Origin: an uncultured Planctomycetaceae bacterium
Lineage (GTDB): Bacteria; Planctomycetota; Planctomycetia; Pirellulales; JACPPG01
Length of the DNA stretch: 5,141 bases
Assembly: GCA_945957305.1 (NCBI GenBank)
Contig: CAMFLN010000324.1
Coordinates: 1-5,141, forward strand
Direction of reading: 5' to 3'
Part shown: positions 1 through 5,141 of the stretch, one piece after another
How the letters are laid out: each line of letters starts with the position of its first letter
Position numbering within the stretch: the stretch's first letter is position 1
Position numbers and translations under genes: made by a program
Notes under the pieces: generated by a model
Databases searched by the model: none
Told to the model about the DNA's origin: nothing
The model's input: the letters and a program-made list of their open reading frames with translations, nothing else

Positions 1-49
1 CCGCGATTCCTCTACGTCTCGTGGGCTCGGAGATGTGTATAAGAGACAG
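1..49 (+). other. Illumina Nextera adapter left on the contig end (artefact)
   Basis: Bases 16-49 match the 34-base Nextera transposase read-2 adapter without a mismatch. They begin GTCTCGTGGGCTCGG and end in the mosaic-end AGATGTGTATAAGAGACAG. Bases 8-15 (TCCTCTAC) equal the i7 index I remember as N712 in primer orientation, and bases 1-7 resemble the end of the P7 primer with two differences. The whole stretch is therefore untrimmed library sequence. It creates false open reading frames whose translations begin with or contain MCIRDS or MYKRQ, peptides typical of adapter read-through in protein databases. Nothing before base 50 should be annotated as organismal DNA. Confidence 0.98.
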
Positions 50-336
50 TCTGTGCCCCGGGCGGCGGCGAACCCTGGGCCACGATTCACACGAAACGCC
101 AGGCAGGCATCGACCTCGCCCTCTCAGGGCCGAAGGGGCGTTTCGCTCAAGGCCGCGTGGCGCCGCTCGCCGGCAACCCCGAGCTACAGATCGATCGCCC
201 GGACAAGGACCTGGTCAAGTTCCGCTTCGTCGCATCGGGTGAGATCGCGGCGCCGGAACTGGCGGCGTTTTTACGCGAACATTATGCCGCGGCCTGCGAA
301 AAGCCGAAACGGTCGCTGCAAAACTCGCTCTCCTAA
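50..336 (+). CDS. 3' end of an unrecognised protein (partial)
   Basis: The coding frame runs from base 52 to the TAA at 334-336 and gives 94 residues with no start codon in the window, because the gene is cut by the contig end at the adapter. The fragment begins CAPGGGEPWATIHTKRQAGI and ends KPKRSLQNSLS. This frame is preferred over the two overlapping ones because its composition is protein-like: alternating hydrophobic strands (IDLALSG, LVKFRFVAS) followed by an amphipathic helix (APELAAFLREHYAAA). The other frames are rich in Arg, Pro and Ser and start inside the adapter. No family was recognised with confidence. The IDLALSGPKGRF..GRV stretch faintly recalls the C-terminal tail of large UvrA-like proteins of planctomycetes, but that is from memory and weak. 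The 10-bp hairpin 38 bases after the stop could end its transcript. Confidence 0.7.
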
Positions 337-374
337 GTGCCTGACGCGCGTTTGACTTATCGCGCGGCGCAGTC

Positions 375-398
375 GTGCGGATATAGAGATATCTGCGC
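375..398 (+). terminator. Hairpin downstream of the partial gene, possible terminator
   Basis: Bases 375-384 (GTGCGGATAT) pair with 389-398 (ATATCTGCGC) over ten positions, including two G-T wobbles, around the four-base loop AGAG. It starts 38 bases after the stop codon of the partial gene. No clean T-run follows, only the pyrimidine-rich TCTTTCCCTTC at about 411-421, so it is at best an imperfect intrinsic terminator. It could instead be a processing or regulatory element. The stem is seen directly; the role is inferred. Confidence 0.35.
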
Positions 399-738
399 AG
401 CGGGCCTGTCGTCTTTCCCTTCACCGAACGTTCGTTCAGGCCATCGGTTTCGCGTAAGGCATTTTCCGTGACATTGCGCTCGACTATTGAAGGGCTAGGT
501 TCTTGTGGTAGCAAATTAAAGTCGCGGTGGAAAATGCCATGATTTCACAGCGGATTTAATGTCATCTTCGCAAAGCTTTATTTCCTGGCAGACCGCAGTT
601 TACGCACCTATAGTGAGTCCTCCTCCACCACAGCGCTAATTAGGTAGACGGCCGCTGCGGGCCTCGACCTTCCATGTCGCTTGTCGCGCTGCTGGATCGC
701 AGCTGAGACGGATAGCGAGACGCTTCTCAAAGCAGATC

Positions 739-743
739 GAGGG
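739..743 (+). promoter_or_regulatory. Ribosome binding site supporting the GTG start at 749
   Basis: GAGGG lies five bases before the GTG at 749. The first in-frame stop upstream is TAG at 713-715, and no ATG, GTG or TTG occurs in frame between it and 749. GTG 749 is therefore the earliest possible start, and it places a signal-peptide-like segment at the very N-terminus. Confidence 0.55.
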
Positions 744-748
744 CAGCT

Positions 749-3094
749 GTGCGCGCGACACCAGCAAGGCAAACGCGTCGATTACTGTTTACGATTTTTG
801 TCATCTTCTGCGCCAGCGTTTGCAGCACCACGACGAGTCATGGAGAGGATGAATGGTCTTCGTTTCGGGGCGGGCTGCGAGCCGGCTCGGCGGTTGATCG
901 CCACGCCCCCATAAATTGGTCCGTTAGCACCGGCAAAAACATCCGCTGGCGCACACCGATCGAAGGACGTGGTCATTCGTCTCCTGTTTTGAGCGCGGGG
1001 CATGTTTATGTCACGACCGCCTACATGGGGGCGGAACGGCAAACATTCATCCGCGGCGCGGCCTGGATGTCGGTGCTGCTGATCGCGCCGGCGGTCGCCG
1101 GAATTTTTCGTCGCGTTGGAGGCGCGCCCCCTGGTCAGAGTGGGCGCACGCGCAGCTTGCGAGAACTTCTCAGCAAGACGGTGCTGCTGGGCACCTTCTT
1201 CGGCCTCGTTTTTCTACTGATCTTTGCCGAGCACGTGCTGGACTACAATCGCTGCCCGATACGGCATTGGCTGGGCACAAGCCTGCTGTTGTCGTTGTGC
1301 ATTGTGCTGATCACCTTCACGGTCAAGCGCGGATCATGGATCAATGTTTTGTGCGGTGTCGCGGCGCTCACCACCGCCGTCATCACCATCGCAGGCGTTC
1401 CCAACAAAGACCACGCCTTCCGCGGCGGCGTGTTCGCCCCCAACTCAATGGTCGTGTTTGCCTTTGCCGTCCTACCGGCCTGTCTCGGCGTGCTCTGTCT
1501 GACTTCGTTCGTCCTGCTGCGGACTTCGCGACGCCTGCACGATGCAGCGCGGTCGCGATTTCGCCGAGCCGTGGTCGCTGCCGCGGCCTGCGCCATCGCC
1601 TTGACGCTGAGTGCGATCTGGGCGCTGGGTACACGGATTTTGACGGCGGGCACCACGGACCGCTGGCCACAGTGGCCGGCGCTCATCGGCTGGACTTGCT
1701 GCGCGCTGCTGGTGGTCGCGTGTTTAGCCGCGTGGCTGTTCCGCTACGATCCAACGACTGGCGAGCTAAGCGACCCGCGCCATGTGGATCTGTCACACTT
1801 CGCCGGAGCTTTCACGTTGCTGTTGGTCGCCTGTGCGATCGGCGGAGTCTCTTTCACCGCAACGGTCAAGAACAGCCAATATCTCGAACAGCACATGTCG
1901 CGCGTCGAGATCGTGCCTGATCTCGGCTGGGGAGGGATGATTGCGGCGGTCTCGGCGATCGCGGTTGGCATTGTCGGGACGACGGCCCAGTCGCCAGGCT
2001 GGAACCACTTCGCCCCCGGCTCGGGCCGCGGCGCGATCGTGTGCCTAGGGCTGATCGGTGTCTTGCAATTTGCCAAAACCAACGCCGCGGTGGGACCACA
2101 GATTTATAACCGCGCCATCGTTTGCCTGGATGCCGATAGCGGCAGCCTGTTGTGGCAATGTGCCGGGCTGCCCGGTCCCCAGGGCGTGCTGCACCGTGCG
2201 AATAGTCCCGCGACCCCCACGCCGGTGGTCGGCGCGAATCGGGTGATCGCCTATTTCGGTTCCGCCGGCCTGATGTGTGCGGATTTGCGGGGCCACCTGT
2301 TATGGGAAAACCGGGACGTGGCTTTTGAAAGTGCGTACGGCGTAGGCACCTCACCGGTTTGCGAGGACGACATAATCATTATCGTCAGCGGAGGGCCAGA
2401 CGCGCCTTACATTGGCGCACTGGATGCAGACTCAGGCCACGAACTGTGGCGCCGCCCGACAGAGTGCCGGCCCGACCATGTCAGCGGAGCCAGCCGTACT
2501 CCTCTGATCATCACGCTCGCTGGCAGGAAATATGTCGTGGTGTGGGATATTTCGGCACTCAAATTATTCGACTTGCACACGGGCGAAGTGTTTCAGCAAG
2601 TCGCGCTTCCCGATGCGGCCGGCGACAAGGTGGCCAGCGTGGCCACAAACGGTCGGATGATTTTCTGTTCGGGTCCGGTGGAAACCGTGGCCCTTGGCTT
2701 CGAGCCGGACTCGCTTGCGCCAGCGATTCGCTGGCGGCGCACAGTCGCGGGGGCGAATTGCGCCTCGCCGGTCAGCGCCGAGGGCCTGCTGTTCACCATT
2801 ACTGACAATGGCGCGATCGCTTGCCTGGATGCAGAAACCGGCAAAGTCTACTGGCGCAAACGCTTGCCCGGCGAATACTTTGCCAGCCTGGTCGTGGTTG
2901 GCAAGTATTTGTACGCGGCAAATTGCGACGGCCTCACCACAGTGCTGGCCGTCAGCCGGGAATTCACGCAGCTGGCCGCCAATGAATCGGGGCGCCCCTT
3001 CTATGCCTCGTTCGCCGTCGGCCAGGAACGTCTCTTCGGACGGGACGAAACCGGCGCGATGTGCATCGCCGAGTCAGCACGGCAAGCTGAATAA
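749..3094 (+). CDS. PQQ-like beta-propeller protein with an inserted multi-pass membrane domain
   Basis: This is a complete 781-residue protein with a GTG start and a TAA stop. Residues 1-30 look like a signal peptide or anchor: basic n-region ending RR, then LLFTIFVIFCASVC. Residues 35-93 carry the usual opening of planctomycete PQQ-repeat proteins (EWSSFRGG, NIRWRTPIEGRGHSSPV, VYVTTAY). About ten hydrophobic helices follow, near 103-120, 143-162, 173-193, 197-216, 233-257, 272-297, 309-331, 349-372, 392-413 and 427-442. The propeller resumes at 452 with PQQ/BamB-type repeats: CLDADSGSLLWQ (459-470), ADLRGHLLWE (511-520), ALDADSGHELWRR (557-569), FDLHTGEVFQQ (607-617) and CLDAETGKVYWRK (692-704). 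The tryptophan-docking pattern xxDxxxGxxxW is clear, but the repeats are structural and do not prove PQQ binding or enzyme activity. A propeller domain on the outer side of the cytoplasmic membrane is the likely location. Function is unknown; a scaffold, sensor or envelope-assembly role is possible. It is convergent with the next gene. Confidence 0.9.
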   Translation: MRATPARQTRRLLFTIFVIFCASVCSTTTSHGEDEWSSFRGGLRAGSAVDRHAPINWSVSTGKNIRWRTPIEGRGHSSPVLSAGHVYVTTAYMGAERQTFIRGAAWMSVLLIAPAVAGIFRRVGGAPPGQSGRTRSLRELLSKTVLLGTFFGLVFLLIFAEHVLDYNRCPIRHWLGTSLLLSLCIVLITFTVKRGSWINVLCGVAALTTAVITIAGVPNKDHAFRGGVFAPNSMVVFAFAVLPACLGVLCLTSFVLLRTSRRLHDAARSRFRRAVVAAAACAIALTLSAIWALGTRILTAGTTDRWPQWPALIGWTCCALLVVACLAAWLFRYDPTTGELSDPRHVDLSHFAGAFTLLLVACAIGGVSFTATVKNSQYLEQHMSRVEIVPDLGWGGMIAAVSAIAVGIVGTTAQSPGWNHFAPGSGRGAIVCLGLIGVLQFAKTNAAVGPQIYNRAIVCLDADSGSLLWQCAGLPGPQGVLHRANSPATPTPVVGANRVIAYFGSAGLMCADLRGHLLWENRDVAFESAYGVGTSPVCEDDIIIIVSGGPDAPYIGALDADSGHELWRRPTECRPDHVSGASRTPLIITLAGRKYVVVWDISALKLFDLHTGEVFQQVALPDAAGDKVASVATNGRMIFCSGPVETVALGFEPDSLAPAIRWRRTVAGANCASPVSAEGLLFTITDNGAIACLDAETGKVYWRKRLPGEYFASLVVVGKYLYAANCDGLTTVLAVSREFTQLAANESGRPFYASFAVGQERLFGRDETGAMCIAESARQAE

Positions 3095-3096
3095 AC

Positions 3097-3110
3097 GGCC
3101 GGAAACGGTC
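3097..3110. terminator. GAAA-capped hairpin between convergent genes
   Basis: GGCCG (3097-3101) pairs with CGGTC (3106-3110) over five positions, one a G-T wobble, closing the GNRA-type loop GAAA in the plus-strand RNA. It fills most of the 21 bases between the two convergent stop codons (TAA at 3092-3094; complement of TTA at 3116-3118). No T-run follows on either strand, so it is only a candidate for a short shared transcript end. Confidence 0.25.
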
Positions 3111-3115
3111 CAGGC

Positions 3116-4303
3116 TTATCGAGTCGTATCCGCTGGCTCGCGCGCCGCCGATTGTACTGCGGAGGTCGAATGCACCGCGTCGGCGATTGCCTGCGCAATC
3201 ACGGCGTGAGCCGTGGCGTTAGGATGCGTATCGACCATGCGCGGCGGATCGCCGCGCCAGTTGGCATAGGCGCGGCGATACGATTCTTCGTCGGGCTGCG
3301 GCAAGTCGTCGATCAACTTGTCATGAGGCCGCGCGACCGGCACGCCCATCTCGGCGAGGTACGCAGGAAGCTCGACCCGTTCGCAATCGCTGCCCAGGAC
3401 CACGATCACCAGCTGCGCGCGGGCCGCCTGGCAGAGACTCAACAATTCGCCATAGCCAGCCGCGACAACGCGATCGCGATCTCGGCAGGGAACCGGCGTC
3501 ACGCCCAATATTTGCCGTACCAGCGTGGCCGTGCGTCCGAGATCGTCATGAATGCGCAGCGGTATCGAGCTGCCGGCGGCGAAAGCGCAGAAATCTTTTA
3601 GCGATTTCGGCGTCTCGCGATAATTCCCGAAATCACGCGCATCCCAGGCAAAGACCGGCGGAGCGATGTGCAGCTCGCCGTCGGACTCGGCAAAGTAGGG
3701 CCCTGGGATGACGCCATAATAGGCCGGCAGGTAACAGGACATTGATCGATCGAGCAACCACGGCGAGTACTGGGCGACGACGATTTCCGGCTTGTGACGC
3801 GGAATCAAGTCGCGGGCAAGCAGCACCATCTGCGCCAGGCCGTAACTGCATTTTCCGGCGTTGAGCACATGCCCCTGCAATTGCTCTTCGAGCCGATAGG
3901 CAAACGTCTCCTCGGCCGGGCACGAATCACCGAAGGTGAACGAACAGCCGAGCGTCAGAATGGCGGGCCCCGCCGCGCTGCTCGAAGTCGCACGCTCGGG
4001 TGGCACGCGAAAACCGTGCTCGTCGTAATGGATCGGCAGATCGGGACCAATGGCGAAGGTTTGTTGGCCGACGCTCCCGGGAATCGACGTGTAGCCGAGC
4101 AGCGCATCGGCCTGATGCACATTGCCGCGCCAGCCCCGCTTTTGGTCCTTCACGTAGCGATAGGCCGACCAGCTCCAGCCGATGCACCACGCGGCATATG
4201 CGAACGTGGCAAAAAAGGTGGTCGCGACAAGTGCGAAGGCGACCTTCTTACGCCGGGATAAAACAAGCGGAGCGCGCCGCGAAGCTTGCTTCATGGTTTC
4301 CAT
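3116..4303 (-). CDS. Membrane-anchored SGNH/GDSL-type hydrolase
   Basis: This is a complete 395-residue protein. A basic N-terminus (RRAPLVLSRRKK, 9-20) precedes one hydrophobic helix (about 21-43), so the catalytic part should face outward, anchored in the membrane. A YDEHGFRV segment (93-100) leads into block I, ILTLGCSFTFGDS (115-127), with Ser121 as predicted nucleophile. Block II is VLNAGKCSYG (146-155), with Gly150 as oxyanion-hole candidate. Block V is VDTHPNATAHAVIAQAI (357-373), with Asp358 and His360 completing the triad. The usual GxND block III is not evident; at that place the sequence reads VVAQYSPWLLDRSM (175-188). Family members are esterases, lipases or acyltransferase-like enzymes acting on polysaccharide or lipid esters; the substrate here cannot be told. 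The start at 4303 has only a weak AGG upstream. A second ATG three codons in (4294) is a possible alternative and changes nothing important. Confidence 0.85.
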   Translation of the reverse strand: METMKQASRRAPLVLSRRKKVAFALVATTFFATFAYAAWCIGWSWSAYRYVKDQKRGWRGNVHQADALLGYTSIPGSVGQQTFAIGPDLPIHYDEHGFRVPPERATSSSAAGPAILTLGCSFTFGDSCPAEETFAYRLEEQLQGHVLNAGKCSYGLAQMVLLARDLIPRHKPEIVVAQYSPWLLDRSMSCYLPAYYGVIPGPYFAESDGELHIAPPVFAWDARDFGNYRETPKSLKDFCAFAAGSSIPLRIHDDLGRTATLVRQILGVTPVPCRDRDRVVAAGYGELLSLCQAARAQLVIVVLGSDCERVELPAYLAEMGVPVARPHDKLIDDLPQPDEESYRRAYANWRGDPPRMVDTHPNATAHAVIAQAIADAVHSTSAVQSAAREPADTTR

Positions 4304-4371
4304 AACTGACCTGCTCGATCCTGATTTCAGCAGCGCACGATTGAAGCGCGGAATTACCCTGCGGGGGGCGG

Positions 4372-4400
4372 ATTCTAGGCAATCGAATCATCACCAGCAA
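4372..4400 (-). promoter_or_regulatory. Candidate sigma70-type promoter of the SGNH hydrolase gene
   Basis: Read on the minus strand, TTGCTG (4400-4395) and TAGAAT (4377-4372) are separated by exactly 17 bases. The -10 box matches TATAAT at five of six positions; the -35 box matches TTGACA only in its TTG. The start of transcription would be near 4365, leaving about 60 bases of leader before the ATG at 4303. It lies in the 213-base spacer (4304-4516) between two same-strand genes, which favours separate transcription. The rest of that spacer shows no gene. Confidence 0.35.
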
Positions 4401-4516
4401 GGTGACCACGTCGCGCGGGATGGCGCATAGCTAGCACCTAATGAATGCTCCCTAAATGGCAACGAAGCTGCATTTGGCGAGCGGGAGAACAATGGCACTG
4501 CCAGAGGAAACCCAGA

Positions 4517-5141
4517 TTATTTAAACCAGAACCGTTCGCCGCGGGCGAAGCGGGCCAATCCGCGGGCTGTGCTAGCGCTGCGCATCACGGGATGCAGATT
4601 CGCGGCCTCGATTTCCAGCGCATCTTCCAGCTCGAGCGACAAGCCATGAATCGCCGAGCCAAGATCGGCCAGCAACGCATCGCGCGGTTGTTGGGCCACC
4701 TGTCGCGCAATCTCCAGCGCCCTTGCCAGCCCCGTCCCCTCGGGCACGATCTCCCACACCAACCCAATCTCGCGCGCACGGTGCGCCGTGATTCGTTCTC
4801 CGGTGATGATCAATGGCAGTGCATTGCCCCAGCCGAGCAGGCGCGGCAAGTAAACTGTACCGCCATCGACCAGCGGTACTCCCCAGCGGCGGCACGCCAC
4901 CGAGAATGTCGCTTGCGGTTCAGCGATCCGAATATGGCCGTGACAGAAAAGCTCCAGCCCACCAGCATAAGCGTAACCTTGCGCCACCGTGATCACAGGC
5001 TTGGTTTGCACAAGGCGTGTGCCTCCCATCGGCCCATGCCCTTGCTGCTCTAATTCGCCGCGCGTGGCGGTTTGTTCGCCGAGGGTCGCCAGCTGGTCGA
5101 GCGCCGTTAGATCCGCGCCCGAGCAAAAAGCCTTGTCACCG
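4517..5141 (-). CDS. Crotonase-family (enoyl-CoA hydratase/isomerase-like) protein, N-terminus missing
   Basis: The frame runs in from the right edge (first full codon 5140-5138) to the TAA at 4519-4517, giving 207 residues. Crotonases are about 250-270 long, so some 50-60 residues are missing. The Met at 5029 is internal: the residues before it include AFCSGADL (fragment 4-11), the first oxyanion-hole loop. The second loop is GYAYAGGLEL (55-64), with Gly60 and Glu63 at the places of the second oxyanion Gly and the first catalytic Glu of enoyl-CoA hydratase. The segment CRRWGVPLVDGGT (83-95) replaces the usual PE..LG..P..GGT, so the second catalytic Glu position holds Cys83. A GPMG.TRL..(S/T)KPVI..Q/E GYA..GGLEL...CRRWGVPL.DGGT pattern is known to me from a widespread crotonase subgroup. 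It acts on acyl-CoA thioesters in the cytoplasm, but the exact reaction is not predictable and simple hydratase activity is doubtful. Confidence 0.9.
   Translation of the reverse strand, partial: GDKAFCSGADLTALDQLATLGEQTATRGELEQQGHGPMGGTRLVQTKPVITVAQGYAYAGGLELFCHGHIRIAEPQATFSVACRRWGVPLVDGGTVYLPRLLGWGNALPLIITGERITAHRAREIGLVWEIVPEGTGLARALEIARQVAQQPRDALLADLGSAIHGLSLELEDALEIEAANLHPVMRSASTARGLARFARGERFWFK

Larger units (their letters stand above)
337..748. other. 412-base gene-free region
   Basis: No convincing protein-coding frame was found on either strand here. The middle part, about 485-600, is more AT-rich than the flanking genes, as expected for a region holding a promoter for the downstream gene, but I could not pair a -35 and a -10 hexamer at proper spacing with confidence. 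It contains a 10-bp hairpin (375-398), the palindrome CGAACGTTCG (425-434), and a small 5-bp hairpin (688-692 with 699-703) in what would be the leader of the downstream gene. A ten-codon frame at 674-706 (MSLVALLDRS) has no ribosome binding site and is not called. Confidence 0.6.

Noticed and set aside
21..355. Two plus-strand frames starting at 21 and 35
   Set aside because: Their start codons lie inside the sequencing adapter and their downstream parts are Arg/Pro/Ser-rich shadows of the true partial gene in the third frame.
215..514. Minus-strand frame of 99 codons
   Set aside because: It begins with a TTG lacking a convincing ribosome binding site, runs through the hairpin and antisense to the partial gene, and has a low-complexity, basic composition without any recognisable domain.
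607..619. Thirteen bases identical, on the minus strand, to the core and start of the phage T7 promoter (GACTCACTATAGG)
   Set aside because: The upstream half needed for T7 polymerase recognition is absent (GAGGAG instead of TAATAC), and the flanks do not look like cloning vector. A chance match is more likely than vector carry-over. A vector screen of 580-650 would settle it.
674..706. Ten-codon frame MSLVALLDRS upstream of the propeller gene, a possible leader peptide
   Set aside because: There is no ribosome binding site before it, no regulatory codon run, and only a 5-bp hairpin nearby, so nothing supports attenuation.
1267..1920. Long plus-strand frame of 217 codons inside the propeller gene
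   Set aside because: It overlaps the membrane domain in another frame, is very rich in Arg, His and Ala, and has no family resemblance. Long shadow frames are expected in GC-rich coding DNA.
4454..4475. Inverted repeat AAATG...CATTT downstream of the crotonase gene
   Set aside because: The stem has only five A/T-dominated pairs around a 12-base interior with poor pairing and no T-run, so it is too weak to call a terminator.

Overview
The window looks like a piece of a GC-rich planctomycete chromosome, probably a metagenome or draft-assembly contig sequenced from a Nextera library. The lineage call rests on a large protein built from PQQ-type propeller repeats with an N-terminal W..FRG segment, and on a membrane-anchored SGNH hydrolase of a type I associate with planctomycetes. 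It is an inference from recognised protein style; no marker gene is present. The left edge is not biological. Bases 1-49 are the tail of an Illumina P7 index primer: an 8-base i7 index followed by the full 34-base Nextera transposase read-2 adapter. Genomic sequence therefore starts at base 50.

Layout from left to right: (1) the 3' end of an unrecognised plus-strand gene (50-336), whose real frame has no start codon in the window; (2) a 412-base gene-free stretch (337-748) with one good RNA hairpin and a possible operator-like palindrome; (3) a complete plus-strand gene (749-3094, GTG start) for a 781-residue PQQ-propeller protein with about ten transmembrane helices inserted between the first propeller strands and the rest of the propeller; (4) a 21-base convergent junction that can fold into a GAAA-capped hairpin; (5) a complete minus-strand gene (3116-4303) for a membrane-anchored SGNH/GDSL-type hydrolase; (6) a 213-base spacer with a plausible sigma70-type promoter for that gene; (7) the 3' two-thirds or more of a minus-strand crotonase-family (enoyl-CoA hydratase-like) gene running off the right edge.

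The genes do not form an obvious pathway or operon. Genes 2 and 3 are convergent, and genes 3 and 4 share a strand but are separated by 213 bases. No mobile element, CRISPR array, tRNA or rRNA was seen. The most unusual biology is the propeller protein with a polytopic membrane domain inside it: the count of helices and the placement of basic loops fit a model in which both propeller parts lie on the same, outer side of the membrane.
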